The notes beneath the pieces are model-generated. The model was not told the DNA's origin and did no database searches. It worked only from the letters and a program-made list of their open reading frames with translations. From Adiantum capillus-veneris (Eukaryota; Streptophyta; Polypodiopsida; Polypodiales; Pteridaceae): 64,000 nucleotides of DNA. This document shows positions 9,539 through 24,043 of this stretch, piece by piece. Location of the stretch: positions 12,135,809 to 12,199,808 of the forward strand of contig CM043959.1 in assembly GCA_014529385.2 (NCBI GenBank), read 5' to 3'. A program made the position numbers and the translations under genes. The stretch's first letter is position 1. The number at the start of each line of letters is the position of its first letter.

Positions 9539-12362
9539 TGTGAGGTCCCTGCCCCTTTTTGAGAGGAGCGGAGTACCTTTGATAGGTCTCCAATCCTGAA
9601 AAAGAAAAACCAACGGACATTGCCTTAGCTACTTCGTAGCCACGGGCATAAACCGTTAGTGAAGGATTGGTCCTATCTCGCTATGGCGGAGCGTGACCAC
9701 CATAACCCTATCTAAAAACTATCTGTAATCAATTATACCTAAAAGTATAAATCTTAGAGTGACCAACCTGTGTGCTTTTTTCCCCATGTTTCAGAAGCAG
9801 AGCCACCAAGGTTTGTCTCTTTTAAGATTTATGACTTAAAAAAAACAATTTCTAGCGTTGGAAAGTTACCTGACTCATCGGGTCCACCCGTCCATAGAAT
9901 GATACCGTCGGGGTATCATTCTCCCACTTTCCACACCACACTCACCCTTCTTTTGTTATCTAATTACTACCACAGTATTTAAACATACATGTTCCTTTTC
10001 TTTATTTATAATACTGGTTTGTTAAAACAACCCTTCAAACAGTATTACAAACAATAGTCAAACAAGAAGTCGTCCAATTTTAAACCAACAACCCTTGGAT
10101 TAGGTTCACTCAAGAATCTCTACTGGCGCTATTATGTCCGATCGGTATATACATTATTTATAAAAACCCTTGTCCTCATGAGCGTCCCATACCGCTCGAC
10201 AAGTACTCGCTGTGCTAATCTGGACGTACTCCCGCCACAGCAACAACGGTGCCAATCTGGGCATCATCCTCACGCCACGGCAAAACAAAAATGCAGTATC
10301 CAGCTAGGCTAATCTGGGTGTACTCCCACCACAGCATCAGCGGTGCCATCCTGGGCGTCATCTCACGCCTCGGCAATTGCCACACAATACCAGTGCTAAT
10401 AAGTAGAGAGACTTGAGAGAAACCATACCGAAGGTTTTGGACAAACATTCTTTCCTATGGCAACCAGTTTAACCAGACAATCTTTCCTACTTGTCAAACA
10501 TATGACGAGTTTCTTGGGGTTAAGCCCCGTGGTTTCGGTCCGTGTTTTCTTTTCATAAGGTAAATAATATATTCCTATGGTCTCGTATATGCAATGATGC
10601 ATAACTTGAAACTGCAATACTAACCTGCACCATAGCTCCGATTGGTCCGATTGGTGGAGACATAGCATGTTCCGCAAGGGTTCCACCGTTACTTGTACCA
10701 GCTTCATGATCATTAGCGCCTTGGGTTCGAGCACGCTTTGGAGCCATTTTTTTGTACTACACTTATGTTATACACTTAGAACTTTAAATTGGTCAATTTC
10801 TCTAGTAATCTCTTGTTTCCAAAGAGAGTCTGTAATTGAACCCTCGCCAACTCGGATTCACACTTATGTTGTTGTTTTACATCTAATTTCTATACATCAA
10901 ATATTTGCTAATCGTAATTAATCAAAAATTAAATGTGTAAACTATGAGTGAAAGTTTAGGAATACATTACTTTTATGCTTCACATTTCTAATCCAATTCT
11001 AACTTCAATTTCTATACTTCAACTAAATCAATTTTTAGTATTATTCAAAATTCTACTTAATCTAATTGACAATAAAATTGGTGAATGAGAATTTCATCAT
11101 GTATAATAAGAATATGATGAGTTCTCTTATGTATTAACTTTCAATTAACTATGCATAAGTTAATAGTGAAGATGTACTAACTAGAGAGAGTAGGTATACT
11201 TAGAGAGATTAGAGTAAGAGAAAACATATACACACATCTTTTCTAAAGTTAATTGAATCTTACTAATCTAGTAGAGAGATTAGAGTAAGAGATAAACACA
11301 CACACACATAGCTAATTGAATCTTACTAATCTATTAGAGATATTAGAGTAAGAGATAGCACACACACACAGGCTAATTGATTCTACTAATCTATTAGAGA
11401 GATTAGAGTAAGAGATAGCACACACACACACATAGCTAATTGAATCTTACTAATCTATTAGAGAAATTGGAGTAAGAGATAGCACACACACACACATAGC
11501 TAATTGAATCTTACTAATCTATTAGAGAGATTAGAGTAAGAGATAGCACACATACATCATTCCTAAAGTTAATTGAATGCTTGATTAATACACACCTTAT
11601 TAGTCCACTAGAGTTTTTGCTCTCTTAGTGGTTTGTGGATGCCTTCTCTCCAAGAGAAGTGGCAGCACTTCGTGAGCACTATAGAGGCAATCTCTATGTC
11701 TAAAGTGTGAGCATGGATGCTCTATTTATAGCAGAAACGAAAACGTCCAACTTTTTTTCTCAAATTTTTTTTTATAAAATATATATATATATATATATTT
11801 ATAAAAAATATTTTTTTTATTTTTTATTTTTATTTTTCCCAAAAAAATCATACCCACGTTTTTGGTACCCTTGTGGTACCCATCAGCTTGACCACTTTGT
11901 CATTATCATTAAAAGATAAGGCCACACAACCCCCCCTCATTAAGATTGGTCAAGACTAGCCTCTCCTTTTCATGTGACAGTGTGTCCCACTTTGTCCCCT
12001 CCTATGTGAGTCCATGTGCCTTCATTTGTCATCCCTGTGTATTCTTTTGTCTTTATAATTATTTTACTTATTTCCTTAATGATAATTTACTTTACATTTT
12101 TAAGTTAAACTTTACAGTCTTATATTAACTTTACAGTAGTAAAAGAAAATTCTACAATTAGAAACTAAGTCTTGCAATAAGTTAATTATTGATTCATATA
12201 GCTAAACATGTCAGAATTTTGTAGCGTAAATTTTAAATTCTAGGTTTTCTTAACCTACGATTCATAATATGAACTGGAATATCTTAAATAATGAGTGATG
12301 GTTAAAAAAAAATTCAAATGCGTAATAGAACTTGTGTGAAATTTGAAAGTAGAGACCTTACA
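9539..12362 (-). repeat. 5' LTR of element G
   Basis: A 2,824-bp LTR with TG...CA ends (TGTGAGGTCC and CCTTACA in plus orientation). It carries the five-unit minisatellite at 11249-11563 and a candidate coding exon at 10625-10747. F integrase resumes immediately at 12363. Confidence 0.9.
10625..10747 (-). CDS. Candidate LTR-encoded first exon of element G
   Basis: A 41-codon open frame starts at ATG 10747 with MAPKRARTQ, contains DHEAGTSN and ends in GAMVQ immediately before GTTAGT, a plausible donor. Element B has a matching exon in each LTR (MAPVKRTR, DREAGTSN) ending before GTAGGT. The donor is phase 0. Acceptors at ORF0 (9390) and gag (8728) are also phase 0, so either could supply the missing N-terminus. 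The basic start could bind nucleic acid or act as a nuclear signal; this is inference. No transcript evidence is available. Confidence 0.5.
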
Positions 12363-13090
12363 CAATAGAAATTATCAGTGATCGGGGAACTCATTTTCTC
12401 AATGAGGTTATTGAGTATTTGCTTAATGAGTTTACGGTCATCCATAACAAATCAGCTCCCTATCACCCACAAGCAAACGAACAAGTTGAGCATACAAATA
12501 AAATTATCACCCTAGTGCTGACTAAAGTGGTTAGTTCAGGAAGGACATACTAGGAAATGAATCTCCATGCTGCCCTATGGGCTTATTGAGTTTCATTCAA
12601 AACAACTTTAAATGCTACACCCTTTAACCTTGTTTATGGTCTTGATGCCATACTTCCAATAGAATTTCTATTGCCGACATTAAGGGTAGCACCGAATCTT
12701 GAGTGGATTGGACATGAACTGTTAGAAATACTTAAAGATTTAAAAAAGCTAGATGAGCAAAGGCTAACTGTTGTAGTTCATATCTATGCACAAAAGCTGA
12801 AACAAAAATAGTTTTTTGATTCCCACTTAATCACAAAAATCTTCAAGAAAGGGGACTTAGTTTTAGTCTATTCCCTTAACCAACACATTTCCAAGTTTAA
12901 GAAAAAAGGAAATGGACCGTTTATCATTGAAGATGTATCTCCAAGTGGAGCAGTAAAATTGTCCACCCTAGATGGTGAACCAATGGCTAATTGGATTAGT
13001 GGATGTCATTTAAAGAAATACAATTTGCCACTAACCAATGAATTGCTAGAAAGAATTCATGCAGTCAAGCAAAGGAAGATTAAACGCCAG
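12363..13090 (+). pseudogene. Gypsy integrase core and C-terminus (element F)
   Basis: Integrase inserts the DNA copy into the genome. The segment begins in the core with EIISDRGTHF (second catalytic Asp), followed by YHPQANEQVEHTNK, where the final Glu region lies. It continues with ATPFNLVYGLDAILPIE, the GDLVLVY motif and GPFIIEDV. In-frame stops near 12550 (TAG), 12585 (TGA) and 12808 (TAG) fit single C-to-T or G-to-A changes of Trp, Arg and Gln codons. The first catalytic Asp is lost in the deletion beside element G. Confidence 0.85.
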
Positions 13091-13663
13091 TAGGTTATTG
13101 ATGAAGCCCAAGAGGAAGCTCGGCTTCGGGTACTCAAGTGGAAAGCTTCTCTCAAGAATAAACAAATACCGATTCCCATCAACACTCTGGAAATAGATGA
13201 CCAACAATGGGAATTACCTAAAGATGGAGTTTCAACAGATGATGACTGGTTAGATGGAATGGACTTGCACGTCAAAGTACAGCTCAACAATCATAGCCCC
13301 AATGCTTTGGTCGACAGAGGAGCTAGAGTAAATGTAGTAAGTTATTCCACGTACAAGAAGGCAACAAGTCAAGCATCGACAACAGGAGTAACGACAATTA
13401 AAGGATGCAACAAGAACCCAACTCCAACATTGGGAGTAGTCAACTTGAACGTGATAGTACATGGATGTTCATGTCCTCACCAATTTGTATGCTTACGAGA
13501 TGAACACATGAATGAGACGAAGATTCTTGGAATTCCCTGCATGCAAACATACAAAGTAATACCAGATTGGGATACAAATCAGCTAAAGCTATCACCTAAA
13601 GGAGGGCAACTCATTGTTCCAATTGCACCAAGCAAGGAGGAATGGAAAAGAAGCAATCAATAG
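13091..13663 (+). pseudogene. Retropepsin-like domain in frame after integrase (element F)
   Basis: It is in the same frame as the integrase and separated from it only by a TAG. After a charged linker (EAQEEARLRVLKWKAS) comes an aspartic-protease-like segment: VQLNNHSPNALVDRGARVNVV, then TLGVVNLNVIV, KILGIPCM and IPDWDTNQLKL. The active-site triplet is DRG where D(S/T)G is expected, so it is inactive or mutated. The order is unusual, since Gypsy protease lies before RT. Alternatives are a circularly permuted or recombined element, or a domain only distantly related to retropepsin. Confidence 0.6.
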
Positions 13664-14176
13664 ACCAAACAACGAAGTAGTCAATCTTCTCCATCCCCTC
13701 AACAATAAAATTCCACAAGTAGCATGCAAGGAGTCAAGCAAATTTGGGTACCAAAAGCACAGCTTAAGGACAAACCGATTCAGATTTGAGTGCCTAAAAC
13801 TTCACCGATAAAACAAAAGAAGGCTCCAAGGGTTAAAACACAGAGATGAGCATCTCCGAACAAGGAACCTAACATGAAAATGGTTTGGAAGAAAAAGGAG
13901 CACTTATCTTTTCCACAAATCGTAAAACCAATCAAGCAATGGCGCGTTAAGTCTCAAAAGACTCCACCACACCATACAATGCCAAGCAAACCAAGCTACC
14001 AATGGCAAGAAAAAGCTAGACAACAGTCAAAAGTGCTACCAACAGTTCAAGCAATCAGTGTGCTAAAGCATCCTAATTGTACAATTAAACAGAGAGCACA
14101 CAAGCTACAAGATTTTCTCTTTGGAAGACATCAGCAACTCAAGACCCAGATCTTGCACAACATATTGGTTTGAATT
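13664..14176 (+). pseudogene. Basic C-terminal extension of element F, unrecognised
   Basis: Reading continues across a stop and frame changes into a Lys-, Gln- and Pro-rich region (for example KMVWKKKEHLSFPQIVKPIK at 13874 onward), ending at about 14176. I recognise no domain. Position and composition suggest it is still part of the F polyprotein or a following ORF of the element. Confidence 0.4.
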
Positions 14177-16395
14177 GCATTGATCTTCATAGCATGGTGG
14201 AGCCAACCACAACTATGCATAGACACATTGTTCAACCCATACACACAATCGTCCCGGAGTACACCATCTAGGAGGTGTGGAAGTGCACTAAGTGCTAACT
14301 AATTAAGGGTAATGTTTGAAGAGGGAGGAAAAAGTTCCATGTTAACGTGTGATTTTCTTCAAAATTATCTAATAATGCCCTTATAATTCATCATCAAGGG
14401 AAAATTCATTGATAGTATCTTCCTAATGAGGCTTAAAAATAGAAAAATCTAGCAAAAAACAATAAAACTATGTTTTTCAATGGATTCTCTTCATTATTCG
14501 ATTTTCACTTTACTTTTTTTGAGCATTTTGCTATTTTCTTTGAATTTTCAACTAAACAGGTCAAAAATTAATAATAAATAGCAGGGAAGCTCCCATGGAA
14601 AAATGGATGACATGACGGTGATAAAAAAGACAAGGCAGAAAAGCACAAAAAATTTCAATGAAATCAAAAGATGGAAGCAGGAAGCCTAAATTAGGTGGCC
14701 AGGCCTACTTTTGCAAAATTCTTGCAGAATGAGCTACAAGACTCCGATCAGGGAAATTTTTGAGTCTAACATAGATTTCACGGCCTAGTAGGATTAACAG
14801 GGGAACCTGGGGAAAAATTTGTTCGGGAAGTCTGGGTATGGATATCCAAGGTAGGCTAAAACCACCTCATTTCCACTTGCAGCCTTTGCAGAGAGAGATT
14901 TCAACCTCTTTCGCGCGGCTTTTTCGGAGCCCACAGTTGACCATTTTCAGCACCGTCTCACATGATAGATGAGGGGTAAGGTCTTTAATCGTCAATGATC
15001 CATTTCGTACGGCCGGTAGCTAGTCTAAAGCCCTAGAAAAAACCCTAGAAACCGAGCAGTGCACGAAGACCTTCGACCAAAATTTGACCATAGCGGCCTG
15101 TCAGCTCGACCAAATCAGATGGGATTTGAACCATAGTATGCCCTAACATAATAGAACCTTTGTATATCATCAGTTGACCATTCGGCAGAGGTCGAGGGGG
15201 TCCGAGTAAAAAAGCTAGGTTTTTGGCAAATGCCATAATTCCGATCTAACTCCACAGATAGCTTGCCTACGAGGTTCATATACAATGTATATGATTGATT
15301 TGGTGAAATCAATCGAGCAAAGCCCTCGAAAAGCAGAAAATGGCTCGAAGGCTACAAAGCGTCATATTCAACATACGGGGTCAAACTGACTCCAAATGAG
15401 CCAGAATAGACAGCTTGCTTCACGACTATATTCTGGACAAGTCCGAAGCCTCAAAGTTGACTGACCAACCCAACAGGCAGTGTAGTCACAAAAAATGGTG
15501 ATTTCAGAGTCGAAAAAGCACAAAGTGATGCCGGCATAACCAAACTTGAACAAATTCAATTTATGACTTGTTTTAGGTGTACAGAATATGTCTAGGTCAA
15601 AAGTTGTAAGTTTTGCAAAGAATTTTTCACTGTAGTAAATAATCACGATTGTAAATTGTCACATTTCCTCACCTATCATGTGTACACACCTATTACATGC
15701 CAAAAATAAAGTATGAGCCAAAATTAGCACCCATCACTTGGAAAATTGTCAAAAAACACAAAGAAGTCTTTGCAAGCTAATTTTTGGGTTATGGACAACA
15801 TTTCTTGATCCAGATCACCTTATATCTCATATACAGGGTCTATATAATGCCTAGAACCTGTTCGTACAAAAAAAGTTAATTTTGGAAGAAAAGTTAATAA
15901 TTGTGATTATTTACTTTCTAGCCAAAATTGGAAAGTTTGGATGTTTTGCCATCATACATCCAAAGTACATGATGTGTTAAGCCCACTAGCCAAGTTTGAA
16001 CCAATTTGGAGCTCAAAACCTCAAGTTTTCTTTATATCTATTGTTTCAGAGACGTAAAGCCAAAATCTGGTACCATTTTCACCCTATGCATCCAAATGAG
16101 CCCATATTTCACTTAGAGTATGTATTTGGTATATACTTCAAGCCTATGAAGTCAAGTCTGGCAAAAGTTGAAAAAATTGCTCAGCTGTAAATAATCACGA
16201 TTATTTACTTTGGTTGCAAAAATTTGTTTTGACTTTACAGTTCTGTTCCTTACATGGTTTTATGCATCTATGCTTGTTTAGAAATTGATTCGAAGAAAAT
16301 TGGACCAAAATTGTCATCATTTCAACCTAAAGGACATTTCAGAGAAAATTTCGACAAATCTGCTAACTTTGCACTCTATTCACTGAACAAGAGTC
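14177..16395. other. Non-coding stretch, probable leader of element H in its right half
   Basis: No coding frame is convincing. The left part (14300-14600) is A/T-rich. From about 15600 on, three copies of a palindromic word appear (see the repeat entry); a fourth copy lies after the LTR at 20853. This suggests 15600-16395 is the untranslated leader of H. A 5' LTR for H was not found here. Confidence 0.45.
15635..16208. repeat. Palindromic leader word, three copies
   Basis: The word has arms GTAAATAAT and ATTATTTAC around a CACG centre. Copies start at 15635 (right arm decayed), 15893 (left arm GTTAATAAT) and 16187 (both arms perfect). A further left-arm copy lies at 20853. Spacings are about 258 and 294 bp. 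Confidence 0.7.
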
Positions 16396-18055
16396 ATGCA
16401 AGCAGCAAAGCGGTCCAAGAAGAAGCTCAACCAAAAGGAGAAGTTGCAGGAATTGCCCGCTTATCAACTAGACCCTGATTCAGTCAAAGCATCCAAGGCA
16501 GCATACCTCTCCAGAGAACAGCTAGAAGAGCATCACAATACAGTCTTCACCGAAAGATTCAAGAGTGAAGAGGGGCATCAGGTGGAGTTGCAACTCCTAC
16601 CTAAAGAAATTTATGATGTTGCCGTGAAGCTTGAGACCAAAGAAGCGAACCGCAGGCTTGGACTCAGAGACTTCTAGGAGCAGGAACCTTGCAGAGTGGA
16701 TTTTCAAAAAGCTTACGAGCTTCTATCCACAATTAAAGAAGATGGAACCGCACAGATATCTGACACTCAGGGAAACAAGGTCGAATTGGTCATAACTAAA
16801 GATAGAGTGGTAGAAGCACCTAGACTGCCTACAGAGGGAATGACCATGAGAGCAAGGGACACGAAAACAACAGGGACTTTTACGAAAGAGACCACCGTGG
16901 CTACCTTTGCAAATTTGATTCACAAACAGGTGAAAGAGCCAGCCAAATTATACCATGAGCACTTACATTTTTTGGCAAAAAGGCCACCAAGGTACACCAT
17001 ACCGTATCACGCGGTTGCCACCACATTTACCCAGGTTCTCCAATCAACAACCAGGCAACCAGTGGACCACGCTCCGTATGTCCTGACCACCTTGAAGGGC
17101 ACCAAGAAAGAAGGCAAAATCACTTACTTGGGTGCGCAAGAAGTCTTGACGAGGATAGCATACCATGCCATCGGCATGGATGACAATCTACCACCTGCAC
17201 TTGACCAAAACACTTGGATATTGGCAACACAACCATCTCCGAGAGCTACAAGGTTGGCAAAAAGATCTTATAAATCCGATGAAGAATCAGCTGGGGACAG
17301 CTCGCCGAAAAGGCACAACCGCGAGAGCTTTGATAACGAGGAGAAGAGAGCGAGAAGAGAAGAAATGAAGATAAAAGTTGTGGCCACCCATCAAGCGCAG
17401 AAACAAGCTCTTTTTGAAAGAGAAAAACACATCTACCAGCACAACCAACAAGCACAAGGGAAGGACCCAGAGAACTGGGTGTTGAGTGGACTTAAAGGCC
17501 CAAGAATGAAGCATCGCACAAGAAAAGAGCCTGAAGACCCCATAGAGACTTTGGAGAAAATGTACCAAGAAGCCAAAGCCCTCAAGCTAAAAGAAGCCAA
17601 AGAAGCGGCTAGAAAAGCCAAAGAGGCAGAGGAACAGAGACGAGCAAAGAAACGGCAAGAAAAGAAGCCCAAGAACAAAGCTATGAGTATTCCAGACCCA
17701 CCTCACCGCCTACAGAACAACATGACCATCCCATGCCAAGCCCACCACCATCACCTGAAGAATAGAAAGCCAAAGAATCTGAGTCCACCAAAGAAACGAA
17801 ATCTCCACAAGAGGCTGACCAGTAAGAGAAACAAAAAGATAAAGAAGAAGAGCCAGAACAAGAGGCTACCACTGCACAAGAGGCCACTACTACACAAGAG
17901 CAGCAACAACATAAAGAACTTGAGCTAGAGAAGGAAGTGAGCCCTGCATCTGAAGAGACTACAGAGTTTGGGCTAGCACCCTCTACTTCCACACAGCAAG
18001 AAACAATTGGGGCATCCACAAGGCCTCATGATGACAAAGAAAAAGACCAACCCTC

Positions 18056-18273
18056 CCCGGGGAGGTCACTTATCAAAAGCTTCCTATGTCACGTGCGTTC
18101 AAGAGGTTATTAATAATACCTCAATATACATACTATATTTACACTACGTGCCTATTTAAAAAACCCCCACCCCCCTCTGTATGTATACATTTTGATACAT
18201 TTTGATCTTTTAATAATCCTCTCCGGTTAACTCACGTGATAGCATACACATTCTAAAAAGTGACCGCCCCGGG
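18056..18273. mobile_element. MITE-like inverted-repeat element, 218 bp, 8-bp target duplication
   Basis: The ends are CCCGGGGAGGTCACTT and, reversed, CCCGGGGCGGTCACTT. They are flanked by an identical CAACCCTC at 18048-18055 and 18274-18281. Inner words TCACGTG and AGAGGTTATT / AGAGGATTATT also pair, so the whole element can fold back. It interrupts the H ORF; insertion plus duplication is 226 bp, and removing that restores the frame. The 8-bp duplication resembles hAT, but the ends are not a family I can name. Confidence 0.85.
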
Positions 18274-18759
18274 CAACCCTCTACCTCTACACAAGAAGAA
18301 CCAGCAGCTATGACACAACAGAAAGACACACATGAGGCTGCAGGCACATTCACTTAGCTGGCAAGACAGGAGGATTGGCAGTCAAATGAGGAGGTCATAT
18401 TGCAAGTAAACAAATATGCAAGGAAGATGCAAGATATGATGGAGAGACTCCGATCAGCAGTACTTAGCCGTAGTACCAAGGCTAAAGAGCTCAAGATAGT
18501 GATTGAGGCTCTCCAAGGAGACTTAGAAGACAGGATGACTGTCATCACTGATCTTCAGAGATAAGTGCAGGAGATGAAAGAAAAAGTTGAACAACATTAG
18601 CTAGCTAGAGATAGAAAATAGACAGAAATGGAGGAGTTAGGTGATCTACTCACCAAGTTATCCGATGCTTGCAAAGCAAAAGCAAGCAGCTACTGACAGA
18701 AGTTACAAATGAACTTCTTACTATCCCTGTCAACTCAGAAAATTCAAGTGCAATTGGAT

Positions 18760-18915
18760 ATTGCAAATGCCTCTTTATAGTACTCTGAACAGCAAATCAA
18801 TGATCAGGAAATCTTGTTACGGCAAATGCCTCTTTATATTGCAAATGCCTCTTTATAGTACTTTGAACAGTAAATCAATGATCAGGAAATCTTGTTACGA
18901 TAAATAAGAGAAAAT
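18760..18915 (+). repeat. 78-bp tandem duplication inside the H ORF
   Basis: Two copies of a block starting ATTGCAAATGCC lie at 18760 and 18838. The period of 78 bp keeps the reading frame and adds 26 residues to the coiled coil. Copies differ at a few positions. Confidence 0.85.
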
Positions 18916-20258
18916 CCAGTTGTGGCCTCGATCAAAGGGACTGATGAAGTATACAAGACACTAGAAAAGAATAAGAAGGACCTTGAGTTAGAATTAAAGC
19001 TCAAACAATCACAACACAAGGACCTAGCTTAGATGCAGGTCCAGAGAGAAGAAGAGCTCCTTAAAGAAAAAGATGAGCTCAAGAGAGTTAACCAGCTTCT
19101 GAGGGAAGGAAGGCCAGATACGCAGGAAGAGGCAAGCAATTTAGAGCCACCGTAGATAGACATACCCTTGGTCTCATTTGCTAAGTTGGAAACACAATCC
19201 ACGGCAGAGTTGAGTGGTGAATAGGATTTTTAGATTAACATCACAGATGCAAACATAGTGCCTATGGTCCAGCTATCAAAAACTGAGGTGGACACACTGA
19301 AAGAGAAGATCACCCAAGAGGTGGATGAGCAGTGGAAATCTGCAATGGATTGGAAGTTGAGAGTTCTACACTCTGTCAGCATCACTCAACATCACTCAAC
19401 TCACTCTCAATCCCTACCATACCCTCTCATAAAAGTGAAGCTACTACAGGTAAAGGACAGGGTCTACAAAGACATGCAAGAAGATGGCACAGACAAAGAC
19501 CACCCAAATTGGAGGTTGAGCTAGTTGAACAAGAATCTGATATATCTGATTCTGTTCACAAGAGCACCTACAGCTCTGCAAAGAGATTCCACATTTTGTC
19601 ATGTACCCAGAGTAAGGACATGGCAAGAGCATGAGGCACTGACAAAGAAGCGTCCAACTTGGATGAACTACCCCAGACTTCCAGCTCCAGAGAGAGGACA
19701 AGCAAAAGAGGAATACATGGTGAAAACCCTATCGGGCGCCATGTCTTTCTTCAAGAGTCTACCGGATCTCTCTTGCGCAATGCTATTTAAAATCTTCAGA
19801 ATGTTGCTCAGATGCATCCAAGCTTTTAATGAGCCTGAGCAAGCAGGATCCCCATGGATGTCATTTTTAGAAGGTAACAAAGGCTTGTGCTATGATTTGA
19901 GTAGGGGGAAACCTTCAAAAGAAGTCCTTTACGGCTTCTATGCTAGATGTATGTTTTCACCATCAAGCAATATGTTGTCATTTGAGGAAGCTTTCTACAC
20001 TGGATTCTTCACTTGGCGAATGAAGATCTTTGCACTTGTGACCAACAACCTCACATCCAGATGTGTAGGCTACTCATCGGTAGAGCTGAAGAACAGAGTG
20101 ACCATGCAATTTCTTCAAGTGCGACACAAAGAAAGAAAAATCAGATACCAGAAGGCACTCAATGCGCTTAAAAACCGCCTCGCCAGTCTCGTCAACCCGA
20201 AGACTATTTCAACCCATAAATCTATGTCGAGGGACAACACAGGCGAGGAGGGGGGGAA

Positions 20259-20702
20259 TGTTAGCAGTAAGCTAACACGAATACCATTTTTTGGAGTTAT
20301 CTTTGTAAAACATTTATTATTTTGATAAATTGGGAATATTATTTTGATAAATTGAGAATATTGTAACTCCTATTTTCTCGGATAAACTTTGTATATAATG
20401 AGCCGGGGCTACAAGCTTCTAGATTGTATCAGCCAATCATTTCCCAGCTTTGGTAGAACTCGAGATTATTAGTTTTGACCACCCAAAAACCTTGGCTAAG
20501 GTATAAAAGACAATTTTTGTAAGGTTTTTATAAGTTTTTGGATAATGAAATACACAGCGTGAGCTAATGGCCCTCACTCCTCTCCTTCTCGCGCTTCCTA
20601 CTCCCTCCCCGGTTGTCACATTGCAGTCGCGTTTGTTGCATAGCAACCGCAGGTAAGAGCTCTACGCATTGATGTAAGCAGTTCATAGTAATTTGTAGCT
20701 TT
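20259..20702 (+). repeat. LTR of element H (right end approximate)
   Basis: It begins TGTTAGCAGTAAGCTAACA, an imperfect palindrome, directly after a polypurine tract. It contains a TATA-like GTATAAAAG at 20501 and a pyrimidine-rich segment near 20575-20610. Shortly after, TTTGGCGTCGCTGACC (about 20700) resembles a primer-binding site of the Athila/Tat type, and a leader word follows at 20853. This may mean the LTR is shared by a second, truncated copy of H. The exact CA end is not certain. Confidence 0.55.
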
Positions 20703-23432
<2,730 letters not shown>

Positions 23433-24043
23433 ATGCAACCAAACATGTGGATGATGGAAGGAAGTTGTCTGGAAAATTTTGGCATAAAGGATCATTCATC
23501 ACGCATTCAAGAGGGGATCAAGGAACTCAAAAAGTTGCACCTCACTACCAGGTTGGTACCATTGAACAAATTTATACAATATTGCAAAGGAGAAGATGGA
23601 AGCATTGTTCTTCCTAGGGAATTTAAAGGTGTCACCACCATGGAAATTCTTGACAGTGGAGATGAGGCAGCCATTGCTTCAAAGGAATCATGGGAAAAAT
23701 GGGGAAGATTAGCTTTAAGAGCAACAAGAATGAAACTATAGTTTGCATATGGGTATATGGAAAAACCCTTGGGGCTTCTAGAGAAAGTGATTGTTACCTC
23801 TTGCAGAATTGAATATGAGCATACATTTGTTGTTGTCGATTTTGAAAAGAAGAAAAACTACGATACAATATTGGGAAGACCATTCATGAAATAGCTAAAA
23901 ATGGTCCAAGATTGGAGATATGAACATATATACCTAAGAAACATGGAAACAACATCCAAGATTAACCAAAAGGACCATAGTTACAAGGATGTGACCACAA
24001 CACCAATTGAGAAATTTGACTCAGCTACACTAGCAAGGTCATA
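23433..24043 (+). pseudogene. Gypsy-type protease fragment
   Basis: A retropepsin-like segment with an intact D-S-G active-site triplet in EILDSGDEA. It is followed by LGLLEKVIVTSC, EYEHTFVVVDF and TILGRPFM, then LKMVQDW and IYLRN. It is cut by stops near 23740 and 23892 (Gln or Trp codons likely changed). Upstream LVPLNKFIQYC and IVLPREFKG may be the end of gag. No RT or LTR is nearby, so this is an orphan fragment of a Gypsy family distinct from A, B, F and G. Confidence 0.7.

Larger units (their letters stand above)
3185..12362 (-). mobile_element. Chromodomain Gypsy retrotransposon G
   Basis: An almost full-length element on the minus strand, inserted in F. Order in the coding direction: 5' LTR (12362-9539), primer site, ORF0, gag, protease, RT-RNase H, integrase, chromodomain, polypurine tract, 3' LTR (4462-3185). 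The 3' LTR has lost its distal half: 3185 aligns with 11016, so about 1.48 kb of LTR is missing together with part of the F integrase. No target duplication can therefore be read. The protein sequence is close to element B, so the two are sister families. Confidence 0.9.
12363..14300 (+). mobile_element. Gypsy element F, second segment
   Basis: It resumes the integrase of F after element G in the same orientation and reads on through a protease-like region to about 14176. No 3' LTR or polypurine tract was identified, so the right boundary is uncertain. Confidence 0.65.
16396..20325 (+). pseudogene. Giant ORF of element H, about 1,230 residues, unknown function
   Basis: From ATG 16396 one frame runs to about 17680, shifts by one base, and runs on to the insertion at 18056. 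After removing that insertion and one target copy, it continues without further shift to 20325. Features in order: an N-terminal segment with AYLSREQLEEHH; a compact region (TVATFANLIHKQ, KLYHEHLHFLA, LGAQEVLTRIAYHAIGMD); a Lys/Glu-rich helical stretch (KEAKEAARKAKEAEEQ); a Glu/Gln/Thr-rich linker; a long coiled coil with a duplicated 26-residue block; and a compact C-terminal region (MSFFKSLPDLSCAMLFKI, FYARCMFSPSS, FEEAFYTGFFTWRMKI). In-frame stops are nearly all TAG or TAA where CAG or CAA is plausible. I do not recognise it. A gag-like structural protein of a non-autonomous element is the likeliest reading. Confidence 0.55.
15600..20702 (+). mobile_element. Element H: LTR-type element with one giant ORF
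   Basis: It comprises a probable leader, a reading frame of about 3.7 kb (16396-20325), a polypurine tract (GGCGAGGAGGGGGGAA, 20243-20258) and an LTR starting TGTTAGCAG at 20259. No protease, RT or integrase motif is seen, so it would depend on another element (LARD or gag-only type). The 5' LTR was not recognised, and the left boundary is a guess. Confidence 0.55.

Noticed and set aside
17681-18019. Antisense Ser/Cys-rich frame opposite the H linker
   Set aside because: It mirrors the Glu/Gln/Thr-rich sense frame, which fits the surrounding protein, and it runs up to the inserted MITE.
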